This document shows positions 8,922 through 18,859 of a stretch of 64,000 nucleotides of DNA, one piece after another. The position numbers and the translations under genes are program-made. Source of the stretch: Shewanella hanedai (GTDB taxonomy: Bacteria; Pseudomonadota; Gammaproteobacteria; Enterobacterales; Shewanellaceae); the NCBI RefSeq assembly GCF_007197645.1, contig NZ_VKGK01000025.1, positions 1 through 64,000 of the forward strand. The letters run 5' to 3'. Position 1 is the stretch's first letter. Each line of letters opens with the position of its first letter. The notes under the pieces were generated by a model. That model was not told the origin of the DNA and made no database searches. It was given only the letters and a program-made list of their open reading frames with translations.

Positions 8922-9593
8922 ATGTTGAAACCCTATTTCCTAAAGCAGAACTTACAAGTCTCGATACGAAAAATGGTTCGAGGGGCAAGTTCAAAGTATG
9001 GTTCACAAAGCAATAATAGACCAGTAGGGCCTTAGTTAAGCCTAAGGTTATATACTGATGGGATTATTTTGCATACTAACACAACAATATTCAATGTGTG
9101 CTAGCAGGAATCATAGTAACTGGCTACTTTTTATGCTATCAACACTTATTTGTACAATAAATTACCATTCACTGAGAAACATATACCTATAGGCTAAAAC
9201 AAACTTAACTTCACCTATGTTTCACAACATTTGAAGTTTATAAAGCCAGATTAATAACAAGTTAAAATACAAATAGATTATTTATTTACATATAAATGGT
9301 CTATTTACCTTGCGTAATTAAAATAAAAACCAACTAACAGTCATGGATGGTAACACCAAAAAAACATACCAAGTCAGCCATAAACATCAGTATTGTTAAA
9401 TTAAAGCCATAAATAACCAACAAAGTAAAAATTAATAAAATATTCAACTTAACAGTCAAAATAACAATGTTAATGAGTTGTACGCAACCCGCTAGTCTAA
9501 TTGTTATTTTATATGCATTATAAATAACATCCACCACAACACACTGTTTAATATATTGATTTATATATTCACTTATTTAAGGAAAGGATATTC
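8922..9593. other. Long AT-rich intergenic region between the HD-GYP gene and the lipoxygenase gene
   Basis: I see no gene in these 670 bases. A small hairpin, CCTTAG/CTAAGG, lies at 9030-9047. From about 9180 the sequence is strongly AT-rich, unlike the flanking genes. A hydrophobic 67-codon frame on the minus strand (9334-9537) has no ribosome-binding site and looks like a chance product of AT richness. Promoters for both divergent genes must lie here, but I cannot single one out. Confidence 0.5.
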
Positions 9594-11771
9594 ATGAAAA
9601 GTGTTTTACAAAAAGCATCATTGCCGCAATTCATTACCGAACAAGATAAAGAAAAAAGAAAGATGGAGCTATCAATATCAAAAACAGATTACAATTACAT
9701 GTTTAGTTATTTAGAGCCTATTCCCATTGCTGCAAGCGTACCGAAAAGTGAAGAGTTCAGCCCCGACTACGAATATAAAGTGTTACAAGTATTTACTCCC
9801 TTAGTTGAAAATTTTAAAGCAGTTATTATCGGTTTAATTGAAAAGGAACTTCTCGATGATCTCCCCAATGATATGCGGGCATCATTCAAGGCTGTAGAGG
9901 ATGCCCATGACAAGTTAACTGCCGCGACGGATGAAGGCGCAATAAAAAAATTCGTCCATGAAGCTGAATATGTAAACGAATTAATACATGCACTAGCGAA
10001 AATCCCTAAAGAATTAGAAGCCGCTATTCAGGGAGCCGTACGGTTACCGAAAGATTTAATAAAAATGGTTGAAGGACTAGATAAGGTTTTTAAAGAGTTC
10101 GAAAAAGAGGGCTCTACTGCATTTCTAAAAAACACCATGTACGACATGTTGGCAACGGATAATAATCGGGACTATTTAGCCGCAACGAGCACACAAGATT
10201 ACGTCGACTTATTTAAGACATTGCCCGTACCAGATCTACTCAACATAGAGAAGCAGAGCTGGATGCCACAGGCGAGTGAACAGGAAGTTTGGCAGCAAGA
10301 CTGGTACTTCGGCTACATGCAAATAGCCGGGTTTAATACCACCAACCTAAAAGGCGTTCAGCTCAGTAATAGTCACTCCTCGGAAGTTATCGTACTAGTC
10401 GATTTATTGAAAAAAATGCCCATCACTGATGCTATATTCCAACAGGTCAGTGGCAACTGTGATCTCACTTTACATCAAGCCGCTGAACAAGGTCTGCTAT
10501 ACGTATGCGACTACGCCATGATGGAAGGTTTAGAGGGAAGTGAACTACACAAAAAGCAACGCTATCCAAATGCCCCTATTGCGTTATTTTTATGGAATAA
10601 AATCCCTCCAAAAGGCTACCCTTCGACAGGTGCAATGCAGCCCATTTGCATTCAACTTTCACAAAAATTTGATCCAGAAGCTGCGCCTATCTATACCCCC
10701 AATGACTGTACCCATAACTTAGATACCCATGGCTATAAGTGGCAAATCGCCAAAGCTTTTGTTCAAAATGCTTGCGCAATCCAACACGAAACAGTGGCTC
10801 ACTTAGGCGCTTGCCATTTAACAATTGAGCCAATGATAGTCGCCGCAAATCGTCAGCTTGCTAAAGCACACCCCTTAATGGTGTTGCTCAAACCTCATTT
10901 TAAATTTACCCTGCCCATCAATGACGCTGCGATCCATAGCCTCATTGTACCTGGTGGTGTAGTTGCATCAGTACTGTCAACAAGTCATGACAGCAGCGCA
11001 AAAATGATTGTAGATGCACATAATAAATGGCGATTTGATGATCAATTCCCAGATCGTCTATTCAAACTCAGAGGCGTGTGTGAGCAATCACTGCCTAACT
11101 TCCCATTCAGAGAAGACACTTTAGATCTTTGGCAAGCTATCCAGGAATTTGTTGGTCAGTATCTCTCTCTTTACTACAAAGGTGATTCGCTTCTCGCACG
11201 GGATGAACAAGTAGCTGAAGATTATGAACTGCAGAACTGGATCAATGAAATGGTCGATAGCCGCTGCGCAGCAATTAAAGGCATGGAGGGGCTGATTGAA
11301 ACAGACAGCCAAGGACAAGCTTATCAAATCCGAGACTTCGATTACTTAATTAAGCTCGTCTCCCTCATTATCTATACTGCCAGTGCCCAACATGCATCAG
11401 TTAATTATGCCCAGTGGCCATTAATGAGTTACATGCCAAGTGTGTCTGGCACTCTATATGCTCAAGCCCCCACTCGTTCAGATGAACTCACAGACAAACA
11501 CTATCTAGCATGTTTGCCGCCATTAGATATCGCTCTCTATCAGGCGACGTTTGGGTACCTGCTCAGCAACGTCCAATACGACAGACTCGGTCATTATAGT
11601 GATGATCCAAGAAAGTCCTATTTTCAGGATCCTCAAGTATCAGCGGTCGTCACCGAATTTCAGATGAAACTGAATCAGATCGAACTCGACATTCACCAAC
11701 GCAATAAAAGCAGACCTTTCCCCTATCCATTCCAATTACCATCTCAAGTGCCAAATAGCATAAGCATCTAG
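9594..11771 (+). CDS. Bacterial lipoxygenase
   Basis: Non-haem iron dioxygenase expected to add O2 to polyunsaturated fatty acids, giving hydroperoxides. The 725-residue protein carries the central motif WQIAKAFVQNACA followed by H398-x4-H403-x4-H408, then H600-x3-N604 (QHASVNYAQWP) and ends in PNSISI, so the five iron ligands (H403, H408, H600, N604 and terminal I725) are all in place by alignment to plant enzymes. The position matching the Coffa site is Ala446 (INDAAIHSLI), which in the family favours S products. No PLAT domain or signal peptide is obvious, so it may be cytoplasmic, unlike secreted P. aeruginosa LoxA. GGAAAGGA precedes the ATG. It stands alone, with an AT-rich upstream region and its own terminator, so horizontal acquisition is possible. 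Confidence 0.93.
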   Translation: MKSVLQKASLPQFITEQDKEKRKMELSISKTDYNYMFSYLEPIPIAASVPKSEEFSPDYEYKVLQVFTPLVENFKAVIIGLIEKELLDDLPNDMRASFKAVEDAHDKLTAATDEGAIKKFVHEAEYVNELIHALAKIPKELEAAIQGAVRLPKDLIKMVEGLDKVFKEFEKEGSTAFLKNTMYDMLATDNNRDYLAATSTQDYVDLFKTLPVPDLLNIEKQSWMPQASEQEVWQQDWYFGYMQIAGFNTTNLKGVQLSNSHSSEVIVLVDLLKKMPITDAIFQQVSGNCDLTLHQAAEQGLLYVCDYAMMEGLEGSELHKKQRYPNAPIALFLWNKIPPKGYPSTGAMQPICIQLSQKFDPEAAPIYTPNDCTHNLDTHGYKWQIAKAFVQNACAIQHETVAHLGACHLTIEPMIVAANRQLAKAHPLMVLLKPHFKFTLPINDAAIHSLIVPGGVVASVLSTSHDSSAKMIVDAHNKWRFDDQFPDRLFKLRGVCEQSLPNFPFREDTLDLWQAIQEFVGQYLSLYYKGDSLLARDEQVAEDYELQNWINEMVDSRCAAIKGMEGLIETDSQGQAYQIRDFDYLIKLVSLIIYTASAQHASVNYAQWPLMSYMPSVSGTLYAQAPTRSDELTDKHYLACLPPLDIALYQATFGYLLSNVQYDRLGHYSDDPRKSYFQDPQVSAVVTEFQMKLNQIELDIHQRNKSRPFPYPFQLPSQVPNSISI

Positions 11772-11822
11772 CAGCACAATAATCTGGTTTAAAAAGAATT
11801 TTGTTTAATTAAACCTGTATTA

Positions 11823-11855
11823 ACTGGCAGTAAAATCATTTACTGCCAGTCTTTT
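11823..11855 (+). terminator. Intrinsic terminator after the lipoxygenase gene
   Basis: Perfect 12-bp stem ACTGGCAGTAAA (11823-11834), loop ATCA, TTTACTGCCAGT (11839-11850), followed by CTTTT. Confidence 0.85.
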
Positions 11856-12024
11856 AGTGTTCAACAACATATCAAAGCGAAGTTAATGATTTGTAAAATA
11901 TTTATACTTACTAAGTTGTAATAATACTTTAGACTAACGCGGTATATTCAAACTTCGCCACTCGGTTTACGCTATTTTGTGATCCTCTCTTGGTGATATT
12001 ACCAAAAGCGTTTCAGGAGGTCAC

Positions 12025-13896
12025 TTGGGTCTAATTCTCACTGGTCCACAGCCCATATCAAGAAAGGTATTATTACCAAGCATTCTTGTGTATATCTGTT
12101 ACTTATTGTTCTCGCCATTGACGTTTGCCAGTGAACCTAGCGCAATAGACATAGCAACGCATCACCAAGGTGAGACGACTGGAGATAACTACTATTATCT
12201 TATTGACTCCAGTCAATCTCTCTCGCTTAGTGATGTCATTACAAGCGCTGAATGGAAAAAATCGGAACACAATATCACCAATAGAGGTTTTACCTCTGCC
12301 GTGTCTTGGATGAAGTTCACACTCAAAAACAGCAGCCAAAACGATTTCGATATGATTTTAGAATATGTTGAAGCCACTGTGCAAAGTATCGATATTTACC
12401 ATCGTAAGCTAGGAGATAAAGGGGAGTTTATCCACTCTAATTTTACCTTTTCAGCCCCCGTATCATCACGAGAGGTTAGCTTTTACCGGCCCGCTTTCGA
12501 GTTGAATCTGCCCTATCTTGAAACCCATGAAGTCTATGTAAAAATCTTTCCTGGCAGCCAATTCCCCATGCACAGTTTCACCGCCATGAGGATATGGGAA
12601 CAAACCCAATTCTATCTATCCACCCATGTCGAACTGACATTTATGGTGATCTTATTATGCACAGAACTATTTATGGGACTCGCCACATTACTGGTTTTCG
12701 TTATCTCACGAGACAAGATGTTTCTCTACTACTCTTTGTTTGCATTCTCAATCGCCTCGCTGTTTGCATCTTTAAGCGGGATTTGGGGCTACTTCTTTGC
12801 TAGAGAGAGCTACCATCTGTGGATGGTTGTGTTTCAAATAAGCCTGAGTCAAATAGCGGCAATCTGGTTTGTCAGGTGTTTCTTAAACATACGCCACATC
12901 TCTAAAATCATTGATAACGCGCTCCTACTCGTAATCGCCGTTTCAATAACTGGCGCCATCATTAACTTATCAGGCTTCCCCTACTACCCAAGGCTAATTA
13001 TCGACAATACCGCTTTCCTCTACATTTTACTGGTTCCAATCGGCTTATTTGCTTGGAGTAAAAAAGTGCCGCACGCAGGTCTATTTACCTTCTGTTGGGC
13101 GGTATTCATACTGGGTATGATCGCCGCATCATTGCGATTAAGAGGCTACTTAATTGACTCATTTGTGTTGCAATGGCTCATCTATATCGGCGGGTTTATC
13201 GAAGCATTCCTACTCACCACCATCATGGTGTTCAGATTAAGAGACATGCAAAATGCTAAATTGAAGATTGAGCTAAAACACAGGTTACACCTTGAAAACT
13301 ATGCAAATGAGTTATCCGAACAGGTGCAACAACAAACTAAACTGCTACTTGATGCGAAAGAAAAGGCAGAAGTCGAAGCTAGGGTAGATATTTTAACGGG
13401 CTTAACCAACAGGCGTTCATTTATCGAGTCTGCCCACGACTTTATCGCCAGAGCAAAGCGCTGCCCAAATACCAACCTATATCTGTTGATGATAGACATT
13501 GATCACTTCAAAAAAGTCAATGACACCTATGGCCACGCAGCCGGTGACGCCGTGCTAATTGCTGTTGCAAAAACCCTATCAGACACCATACGGACCATTG
13601 ATGTCGTCTCTAGGCTCGGAGGGGAAGAGTTTGCCGCCCTAATGGAAAATAAAGAATCACAAGGGGCAATTGACCTTTCTGAGCGTCTGCGAAAAGCCAT
13701 TGAGAACTTAGTTGTTGTGTTTGAGGGGCAAACCATTCAGATCACCACTTCCATCGGTATTGCCAAATGGCAGCCCATAGACAACCTCGATTCACTATTG
13801 AATCAAGCTGACAATGCACTCTACCTAGCCAAAAAATTAGGCCGGAATTGTGTGCAATCATCCTGTTTAGAACGCCAGCAACTCAAACTGGTTTAA
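12025..13896 (+). CDS. Membrane-bound diguanylate cyclase with 7TMR-DISM sensor (GGDEF)
   Basis: Makes c-di-GMP at the inner membrane in response to an unknown periplasmic signal. Order of parts in 623 residues: signal peptide (about 14-36), a periplasmic 7TMR-DISMED2-like domain (about 50-190), seven-helix region (about 205-405), coiled coil (410-455), GGDEF domain with GLTNRRSF, DIDHFKKVND, and GGEEF at 532-536. RTID (523-526) lies five residues before GGEEF and fits the inhibitory I-site, so activity should be feedback-controlled. The start is a TTG, four bases after a perfect AGGAGG (12015-12020); there is no other usable start before the signal peptide. Confidence 0.9.
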   Translation: MGLILTGPQPISRKVLLPSILVYICYLLFSPLTFASEPSAIDIATHHQGETTGDNYYYLIDSSQSLSLSDVITSAEWKKSEHNITNRGFTSAVSWMKFTLKNSSQNDFDMILEYVEATVQSIDIYHRKLGDKGEFIHSNFTFSAPVSSREVSFYRPAFELNLPYLETHEVYVKIFPGSQFPMHSFTAMRIWEQTQFYLSTHVELTFMVILLCTELFMGLATLLVFVISRDKMFLYYSLFAFSIASLFASLSGIWGYFFARESYHLWMVVFQISLSQIAAIWFVRCFLNIRHISKIIDNALLLVIAVSITGAIINLSGFPYYPRLIIDNTAFLYILLVPIGLFAWSKKVPHAGLFTFCWAVFILGMIAASLRLRGYLIDSFVLQWLIYIGGFIEAFLLTTIMVFRLRDMQNAKLKIELKHRLHLENYANELSEQVQQQTKLLLDAKEKAEVEARVDILTGLTNRRSFIESAHDFIARAKRCPNTNLYLLMIDIDHFKKVNDTYGHAAGDAVLIAVAKTLSDTIRTIDVVSRLGGEEFAALMENKESQGAIDLSERLRKAIENLVVVFEGQTIQITTSIGIAKWQPIDNLDSLLNQADNALYLAKKLGRNCVQSSCLERQQLKLV

Positions 13897-14521
13897 GTAA
13901 CTCCATAGCAATCAAGGCAATCAATGCCTTGAAGCAAGGCTAATATAATCAGCCAAATTGAGCTGACGACATTCAGCTAAAACCATTCACAATCATTGAG
14001 CAATAACACCAAATTGGTTCATTTGGTATGCCCAATTGCCCCAAAAAGACATTTACCTGTGTTTAACTCCTTCCTCTGCATTGTCGCTAACACCAATATC
14101 TGACTAACTCGACAGCGGTATCAGCGCATCAGTCGTGAAAAGTGACCTAAGTAATAAATATCACCATTAAACTAACTAAAAGCTTTAATACTTAAAATCA
14201 GCACCTTAAAAATATATTACGTATGTTTCACAACTTTTCACATAGATTCAAGACTCTTCAAACCAAGTTTATTTATATGAAGTTGAAACGTTAAAAGCAT
14301 GTTTCAGCCATAACAATAAGAAAGATGAATGCAGTGATGGATTGTGTGAAATACGGTGATTTTGGTCCTATTAACCTAATTGACAGAACGTTTTCAGACA
14401 TAAAATCCAGTTCAATTATGACCTCTTACAAGTAATAAATTGGGCCGTTCATTTTTATAGAATGATCTGCCTCGAACTCTAATTTGTACATGAGAAAAAT
14501 GATAAGAACATGGAGTACACA
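13897..14521. other. Intergenic region upstream of the first TonB-dependent receptor
   Basis: No gene is visible. An 8-bp hairpin TCAAGGCA/TGCCTTGA (13912-13932) follows the diguanylate cyclase gene without a T run, so it is at best a weak terminator. The rest is AT-rich and presumably holds the promoter of the receptor gene. GGAG at 14512-14515 is its ribosome-binding site. Confidence 0.4.
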
Positions 14522-17101
14522 ATGAAGGTCCACAAGAAAACCCGATTAGGCGCAGCAATTAAACATGCGATTTTTGTAGGCGCAGTAGTGATGCCTATGA
14601 CCAGTTTTGCCGCTGAAGAAAGTGAAGTAACGCCAAATATTAATACCGATGAAGTCGAAACCATTCAAGTTAGAGGGATTAGAGGCAGTGTCGTTAAATC
14701 TCTCAACACTAAACGCTACTCAAATTCAGTCGTCGATGCTGTCACCTCTGAAGATATTGGCAAGTTTCCAGATCAAAACGTCGCAGAATCTCTGCAACGA
14801 GTGACCGGGGTGTCTATCACACGTAACTTTGGTGAAGGCGAGCGTGTCAGCATACGAGGGACAACTGAGAGTCAAAACAGAACCCTGTTAAACGGCCAAG
14901 CCGTAGGCTCTGCTGATTGGTGGACCAACTCTCCGGCCAACCGTGGATTTAACTATACGATGCTGCCGTCCGAGATCGTATCCGGTTTAGAAGTATATAA
15001 GTCTCCTGAGGCTGATATTGATGAAGGCTCTATCGGGGGAACTGTTATCGTCAGAACCCGTAAGCCTCTTGAGCTTGAATCAAATCAATTTTCTGGCTCA
15101 GCACTGGCTCAATACAGTGAGATATCGGGCAAAACAGACCCACAACTGTCCGGCATGTATAGCTGGAAAAATGAAGATGAGACATTCGGTGCGCTTATCT
15201 CTGTTGTCAGGCAAGAACGTAATCTAAGGCGTGATGGGATCGAAGCATGGAGCTGGACAGATAGAGACATTACCCTAGAAGATGGCACGGTACATAAAGA
15301 TGTTTACAGCCCTGGCGGTGGTGGCTCAGCCATGTTCCAACAGGAGCGAGTACGAACCGGTGTGAATCTCAGCTTGCAGTATCGCCCGACATCTAACTTA
15401 GATATGACATTCAATGCGTTAGATTCAACACTTGAAGCTGACAACGTGAACCAAAACTTCCTATGGTTACCAGGTTATGGTGACTCACAATACACTTCAG
15501 TCAATCTTATCGAACATCCGGAAGTGGGCACCATGCTCACAGGTGGCACCATAGGGTTATCACCCACTGGCGATAATATCTTAGATGAAACTAAAATCAG
15601 AAACTCTAAAATAAAAACCAAATCTTACGATTTCAAAGTGGATCATATTGGTGATATTTGGAGCTCAAGCGTTCATTTAGGCTATACCGAGGGCACTGGT
15701 GGCTCTCAAGCTGACCGAAGTGTTGGGTGGGGAGGAAACTATATTAATAGCTTCGACGCCTCTTCAGCACGGGATGTTAAAACGCATTATGGCGCGAACC
15801 CTGCTGATGGAAAAAACTGGGATCTCAGTTTTCTTCGCTACGACAGAAACTATGCAAAAGATGATGAGTTTTATATTCAAGCCGATTTTGAACGTCACAT
15901 CGATTTGGCCATATTCAATAAAATAAAGTTTGGTGCAAAGTATCGTGATCACTCACGTTTCAATACTAAAGAGACCACCAATAATCGCACTGATTTAGGG
16001 TGGAACCTAGCGGATTATTCTTTGCCTATGCCATCAGATTTCCTTGAACACCAAGGTTCAAGTGGCACACTTAAAGATTATGCCATTACTGACGCAGACA
16101 AGGTACGCAATGAAGGCGATGCATTAAATTGGGATTATCGCACCTTACAAGCAAGTACCTTTGATGTAGGTGAGAAGATTTATGCGGCTTATATCAAAGC
16201 TGATATCGATGTTGAATATCTAAGAGGTAATGTTGGCGTTCGTATTGTGCAAACTAACCAATCATCCTCAGCCTTTGTTGGTGAGGAGGGACAAGGGGTG
16301 TGGACCACTCAAGATAAAGACTATTTAGAAATTCTGCCAAGTTTAAATTTAGCAGTCGATCTTGATGACGACCTTGTCTTAAGAATGAGCGCCTCTAGAG
16401 TCATGGCCCGTCCAAACTATGTGGATATCACCTCATCAACTTCTTACAACCTAGAAACCAAAACAGGCGTTGGCGGAAACCCTGAGATTGACCCTTACCT
16501 TGCGACTCAGTTTGACCTAGGACTTGAATGGTATTTCAGTGAAGCTGGCATTGTCTCGGCCATGTTATTTCACAAAGATATCCAATCCTTTATTGAGCAA
16601 AAAGGCAAACTTGAGATCCATGAAAATACAGAGATCTTAGTTAACCGCCCTGTCAATGGCAACGGCGGCACGATCATGGGCTTAGAGCTGGGTTATCAAC
16701 AGGAGTTCTTCGAGGATTTTGGTATATCAGCTAACTACACGTTTGTTGATGGCGAAGCAAAAGATGAAGCTGGCAATGATGTCACCATCCCCGGCAACTC
16801 AGAACACACGGTTAATTTAAGCTCTTATTATGAACATGAAAGCTTTAGTGGCCGAATATCTTACAACTACCGCACCGGATACGACACGGGTTTAGGCTGG
16901 CCTGGTTACATCGATGATTACGGTCAACTCGATGCCAACATCAGCTATCAAATCACCGAAAATATCAGCGTTGTTCTTGAAGCAATTAACTTAACGGATG
17001 AACAAACCTTTAGTTATCAACAAAAAGGAGTAGAACAAGCCCTAACTGGTCTCTACGCCGATGGCAGACGTTTCGTCACAGGAGTACGTTTTAATTTCTA
17101 G
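14522..17101 (+). CDS. TonB-dependent outer-membrane receptor
   Basis: A 22-strand-type receptor, 859 residues, for energised uptake of an unknown ligand. A signal peptide (MKVHKKTRLGAAIKHAIFVG...FAAEE) leads into a TonB-box-like ETIQVRGIRGSV, a plug domain (EDIGKFPDQNVAESLQRVTGV, GEGERVSIRGT, DIDEGSIGGTVIVRTRKPL) and the barrel ending in GRRFVTGVRFNF with terminal Phe. It belongs to the Caulobacter/Xanthomonas-type receptor group that often imports sugars or other carbon compounds. ATG 14522 is preferred to ATG 14510 because GGAG lies six bases before it. It is a paralogue of the receptor at 21279, with shared wording through plug and barrel. Confidence 0.93.
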   Translation: MKVHKKTRLGAAIKHAIFVGAVVMPMTSFAAEESEVTPNINTDEVETIQVRGIRGSVVKSLNTKRYSNSVVDAVTSEDIGKFPDQNVAESLQRVTGVSITRNFGEGERVSIRGTTESQNRTLLNGQAVGSADWWTNSPANRGFNYTMLPSEIVSGLEVYKSPEADIDEGSIGGTVIVRTRKPLELESNQFSGSALAQYSEISGKTDPQLSGMYSWKNEDETFGALISVVRQERNLRRDGIEAWSWTDRDITLEDGTVHKDVYSPGGGGSAMFQQERVRTGVNLSLQYRPTSNLDMTFNALDSTLEADNVNQNFLWLPGYGDSQYTSVNLIEHPEVGTMLTGGTIGLSPTGDNILDETKIRNSKIKTKSYDFKVDHIGDIWSSSVHLGYTEGTGGSQADRSVGWGGNYINSFDASSARDVKTHYGANPADGKNWDLSFLRYDRNYAKDDEFYIQADFERHIDLAIFNKIKFGAKYRDHSRFNTKETTNNRTDLGWNLADYSLPMPSDFLEHQGSSGTLKDYAITDADKVRNEGDALNWDYRTLQASTFDVGEKIYAAYIKADIDVEYLRGNVGVRIVQTNQSSSAFVGEEGQGVWTTQDKDYLEILPSLNLAVDLDDDLVLRMSASRVMARPNYVDITSSTSYNLETKTGVGGNPEIDPYLATQFDLGLEWYFSEAGIVSAMLFHKDIQSFIEQKGKLEIHENTEILVNRPVNGNGGTIMGLELGYQQEFFEDFGISANYTFVDGEAKDEAGNDVTIPGNSEHTVNLSSYYEHESFSGRISYNYRTGYDTGLGWPGYIDDYGQLDANISYQITENISVVLEAINLTDEQTFSYQQKGVEQALTGLYADGRRFVTGVRFNF

Positions 17102-17184
17102 CGCAAACCTTTTATCCTCCTTAGATGTTTAAAGGGGTAACCAAATACCCAGGAGTGGGCTTCCCTTCCACGCATCCTTGGTTA

Positions 17185-17226
17185 CACGGGTTTTAGCGTC
17201 ATGTCTAAAACCCGTGGCTCTTTTTT
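17185..17226 (+). terminator. Strong intrinsic terminator after the TonB-dependent receptor
   Basis: Perfect 12-bp stem CACGGGTTTTAG (17185-17196) and CTAAAACCCGTG (17205-17216), loop of eight, then GCTCTTTTTT. The remainder of the gap (17227-17416) is AT-rich with no gene. Confidence 0.92.
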
Positions 17227-17416
17227 ATTCTGTCATATCCATAAAAAGGTAAATAACGCCTAGTTTAAATACAATTAATCAAGCATTAGCTAATTAAACA
17301 CAGTAGAATAGTAAACAGAAAACAACTATTTTGTTAAGGTTCTTAGGCCTGTAACAACAATAAATAGGTCTAAACCTCAATGGCTCCACTGATTAGTCGA
17401 TAACCTTACGACAACG

Positions 17417-18790
17417 ATGAAATTTTATCTTTCGATTATTATTTTTTTATCGCTAACATTCTCTTCAACCCTTAGAGCGGACTTGTTGTCGGCAACACTT
17501 GAGTACAATAAAGGTAACTACCTCTCCTCCTACCAAGAATTTCAACGACTGGCCAAATTGGGCAACCGAGATGCCATATTCAATATCGGTGTGATGTACC
17601 TTCACGGTCAAGGGGTCGAAAAGAATTTAACGTCAGCACATTCATGGTTTCTTCTTGCTGCTGATTTTGGTGTCGAAGAGGCGCGCTCAGCTGCCAGACT
17701 GATTGAGATGGAAGTTAACGATCCAACAAGCTTAGAAAACCACTACCAAACATTAAACCAGAATTTTAGTTATTCAATCTTTAGCCGTGATCTGCAACCA
17801 GTATTCAACCCTGAACAATATACCCATGATCAACAGCCAAAACGCATCTATACTCTTGACGCTAAATATCCACAAGAAGCCTATGAAAAAGGGCAAGAGG
17901 GTTGGGTCTGGTTAGATTTTGATATTGATGAATCCGGCGCAGTGAAAGATGTCGAGATTTTAGACGCTTTCCCTGACAACACATTTAATCGCTCCATCTA
18001 CAACGCTGTACGCCGCTGGCGTTATGAGCCCTATATCGTCAACGGTAAAGCGCAAATTTACCGTAATCGTTCGCTGATTTATCACTTCACCACTTTTAAG
18101 GGCAAGCGCTACAAAGAAAGCTTTGCCAGTCAAAAGCGGGAATACCAAAAGAAAATCAGCGAGCTGATTGAAAGTGCAGAACAAGGCAATGCCATCGTTC
18201 AATATTATATTGCTAACTGGATGGTTGCCGATGAGCACAACGCCACACGTCTACTGAAATTTCATTGGAGTGATGAAAACGCAGGCTCTCAACTGCTGCT
18301 CTCATCAGCCAGTAATGGCTACTCCAACTCACAATATCGACTCGGTTCCAGTTTATTAAGGGGTGAATATACCCAAGCTAACCGAGAAAAAGGGTTGAAC
18401 TGGATCCTACTAGCAGCCCAAGGAGGGTTTGTTCATGCTCAATACCGACTCGCCAGAGAGCTACTGGATAAGCGACATGTTGAATTTGATGTCGAAAAAT
18501 CTCAACGTTGGATGATAGCCGCCGCAGACAGTGGTCACTTTAGGGCCATACGAGACATGGTGGTTCAAAGCGTTGACAATAAAAGCTTCACCACGGCACT
18601 GAAATACTTGAAACTCGGGCTAATACAAGATGATTCTCATCCTGATCTACTCCTAGCTCAAGCAAAGATTCTTAAGCATCAAGGCCAAACTTCTTTAGCG
18701 ACTAAAAATGCAAAAAAAGCCTTAAAGGAAGCTAAGAGTCGAGGTTGGTATTCGCAAGAGATAAGCCAGTACTTACAAGGTTTGAAGTAA
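17417..18790 (+). CDS. Secreted Sel1-repeat protein with an internal TonB C-terminal domain
   Basis: 457 residues. A signal peptide (1-21) is followed by Sel1-type repeats (about 25-95; AIFNIGVMYLHGQGVEKN), a TonB C-terminal-like domain (about 140-228; YPQEAYEKGQEGWVWLDFDI, VRRWRYEP), more Sel1 repeats (about 260-390; YRLGSSLLRGEY, WMIAAADSGH) and a TPR-like tail. There is no TonB-style N-terminal anchor or proline-rich spacer, so it is unlikely to replace TonB outright; it may bind the TonB boxes of neighbouring receptors in the periplasm. It sits between two TonB-dependent receptors. The ribosome-binding site is poor. Confidence 0.82.
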   Translation: MKFYLSIIIFLSLTFSSTLRADLLSATLEYNKGNYLSSYQEFQRLAKLGNRDAIFNIGVMYLHGQGVEKNLTSAHSWFLLAADFGVEEARSAARLIEMEVNDPTSLENHYQTLNQNFSYSIFSRDLQPVFNPEQYTHDQQPKRIYTLDAKYPQEAYEKGQEGWVWLDFDIDESGAVKDVEILDAFPDNTFNRSIYNAVRRWRYEPYIVNGKAQIYRNRSLIYHFTTFKGKRYKESFASQKREYQKKISELIESAEQGNAIVQYYIANWMVADEHNATRLLKFHWSDENAGSQLLLSSASNGYSNSQYRLGSSLLRGEYTQANREKGLNWILLAAQGGFVHAQYRLARELLDKRHVEFDVEKSQRWMIAAADSGHFRAIRDMVVQSVDNKSFTTALKYLKLGLIQDDSHPDLLLAQAKILKHQGQTSLATKNAKKALKEAKSRGWYSQEISQYLQGLK

Positions 18791-18859
18791 TACCTTGTTC
18801 TATTGATTGGTATAATGCCAACCAATATCAAACTCCCCTCTACCCCTAACAGCAACCTA

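Noticed and set aside
9334-9537. 67-codon hydrophobic frame on the minus strand
   Set aside because: Sits in very AT-rich DNA with no ribosome-binding site; the hydrophobic composition follows from base composition.
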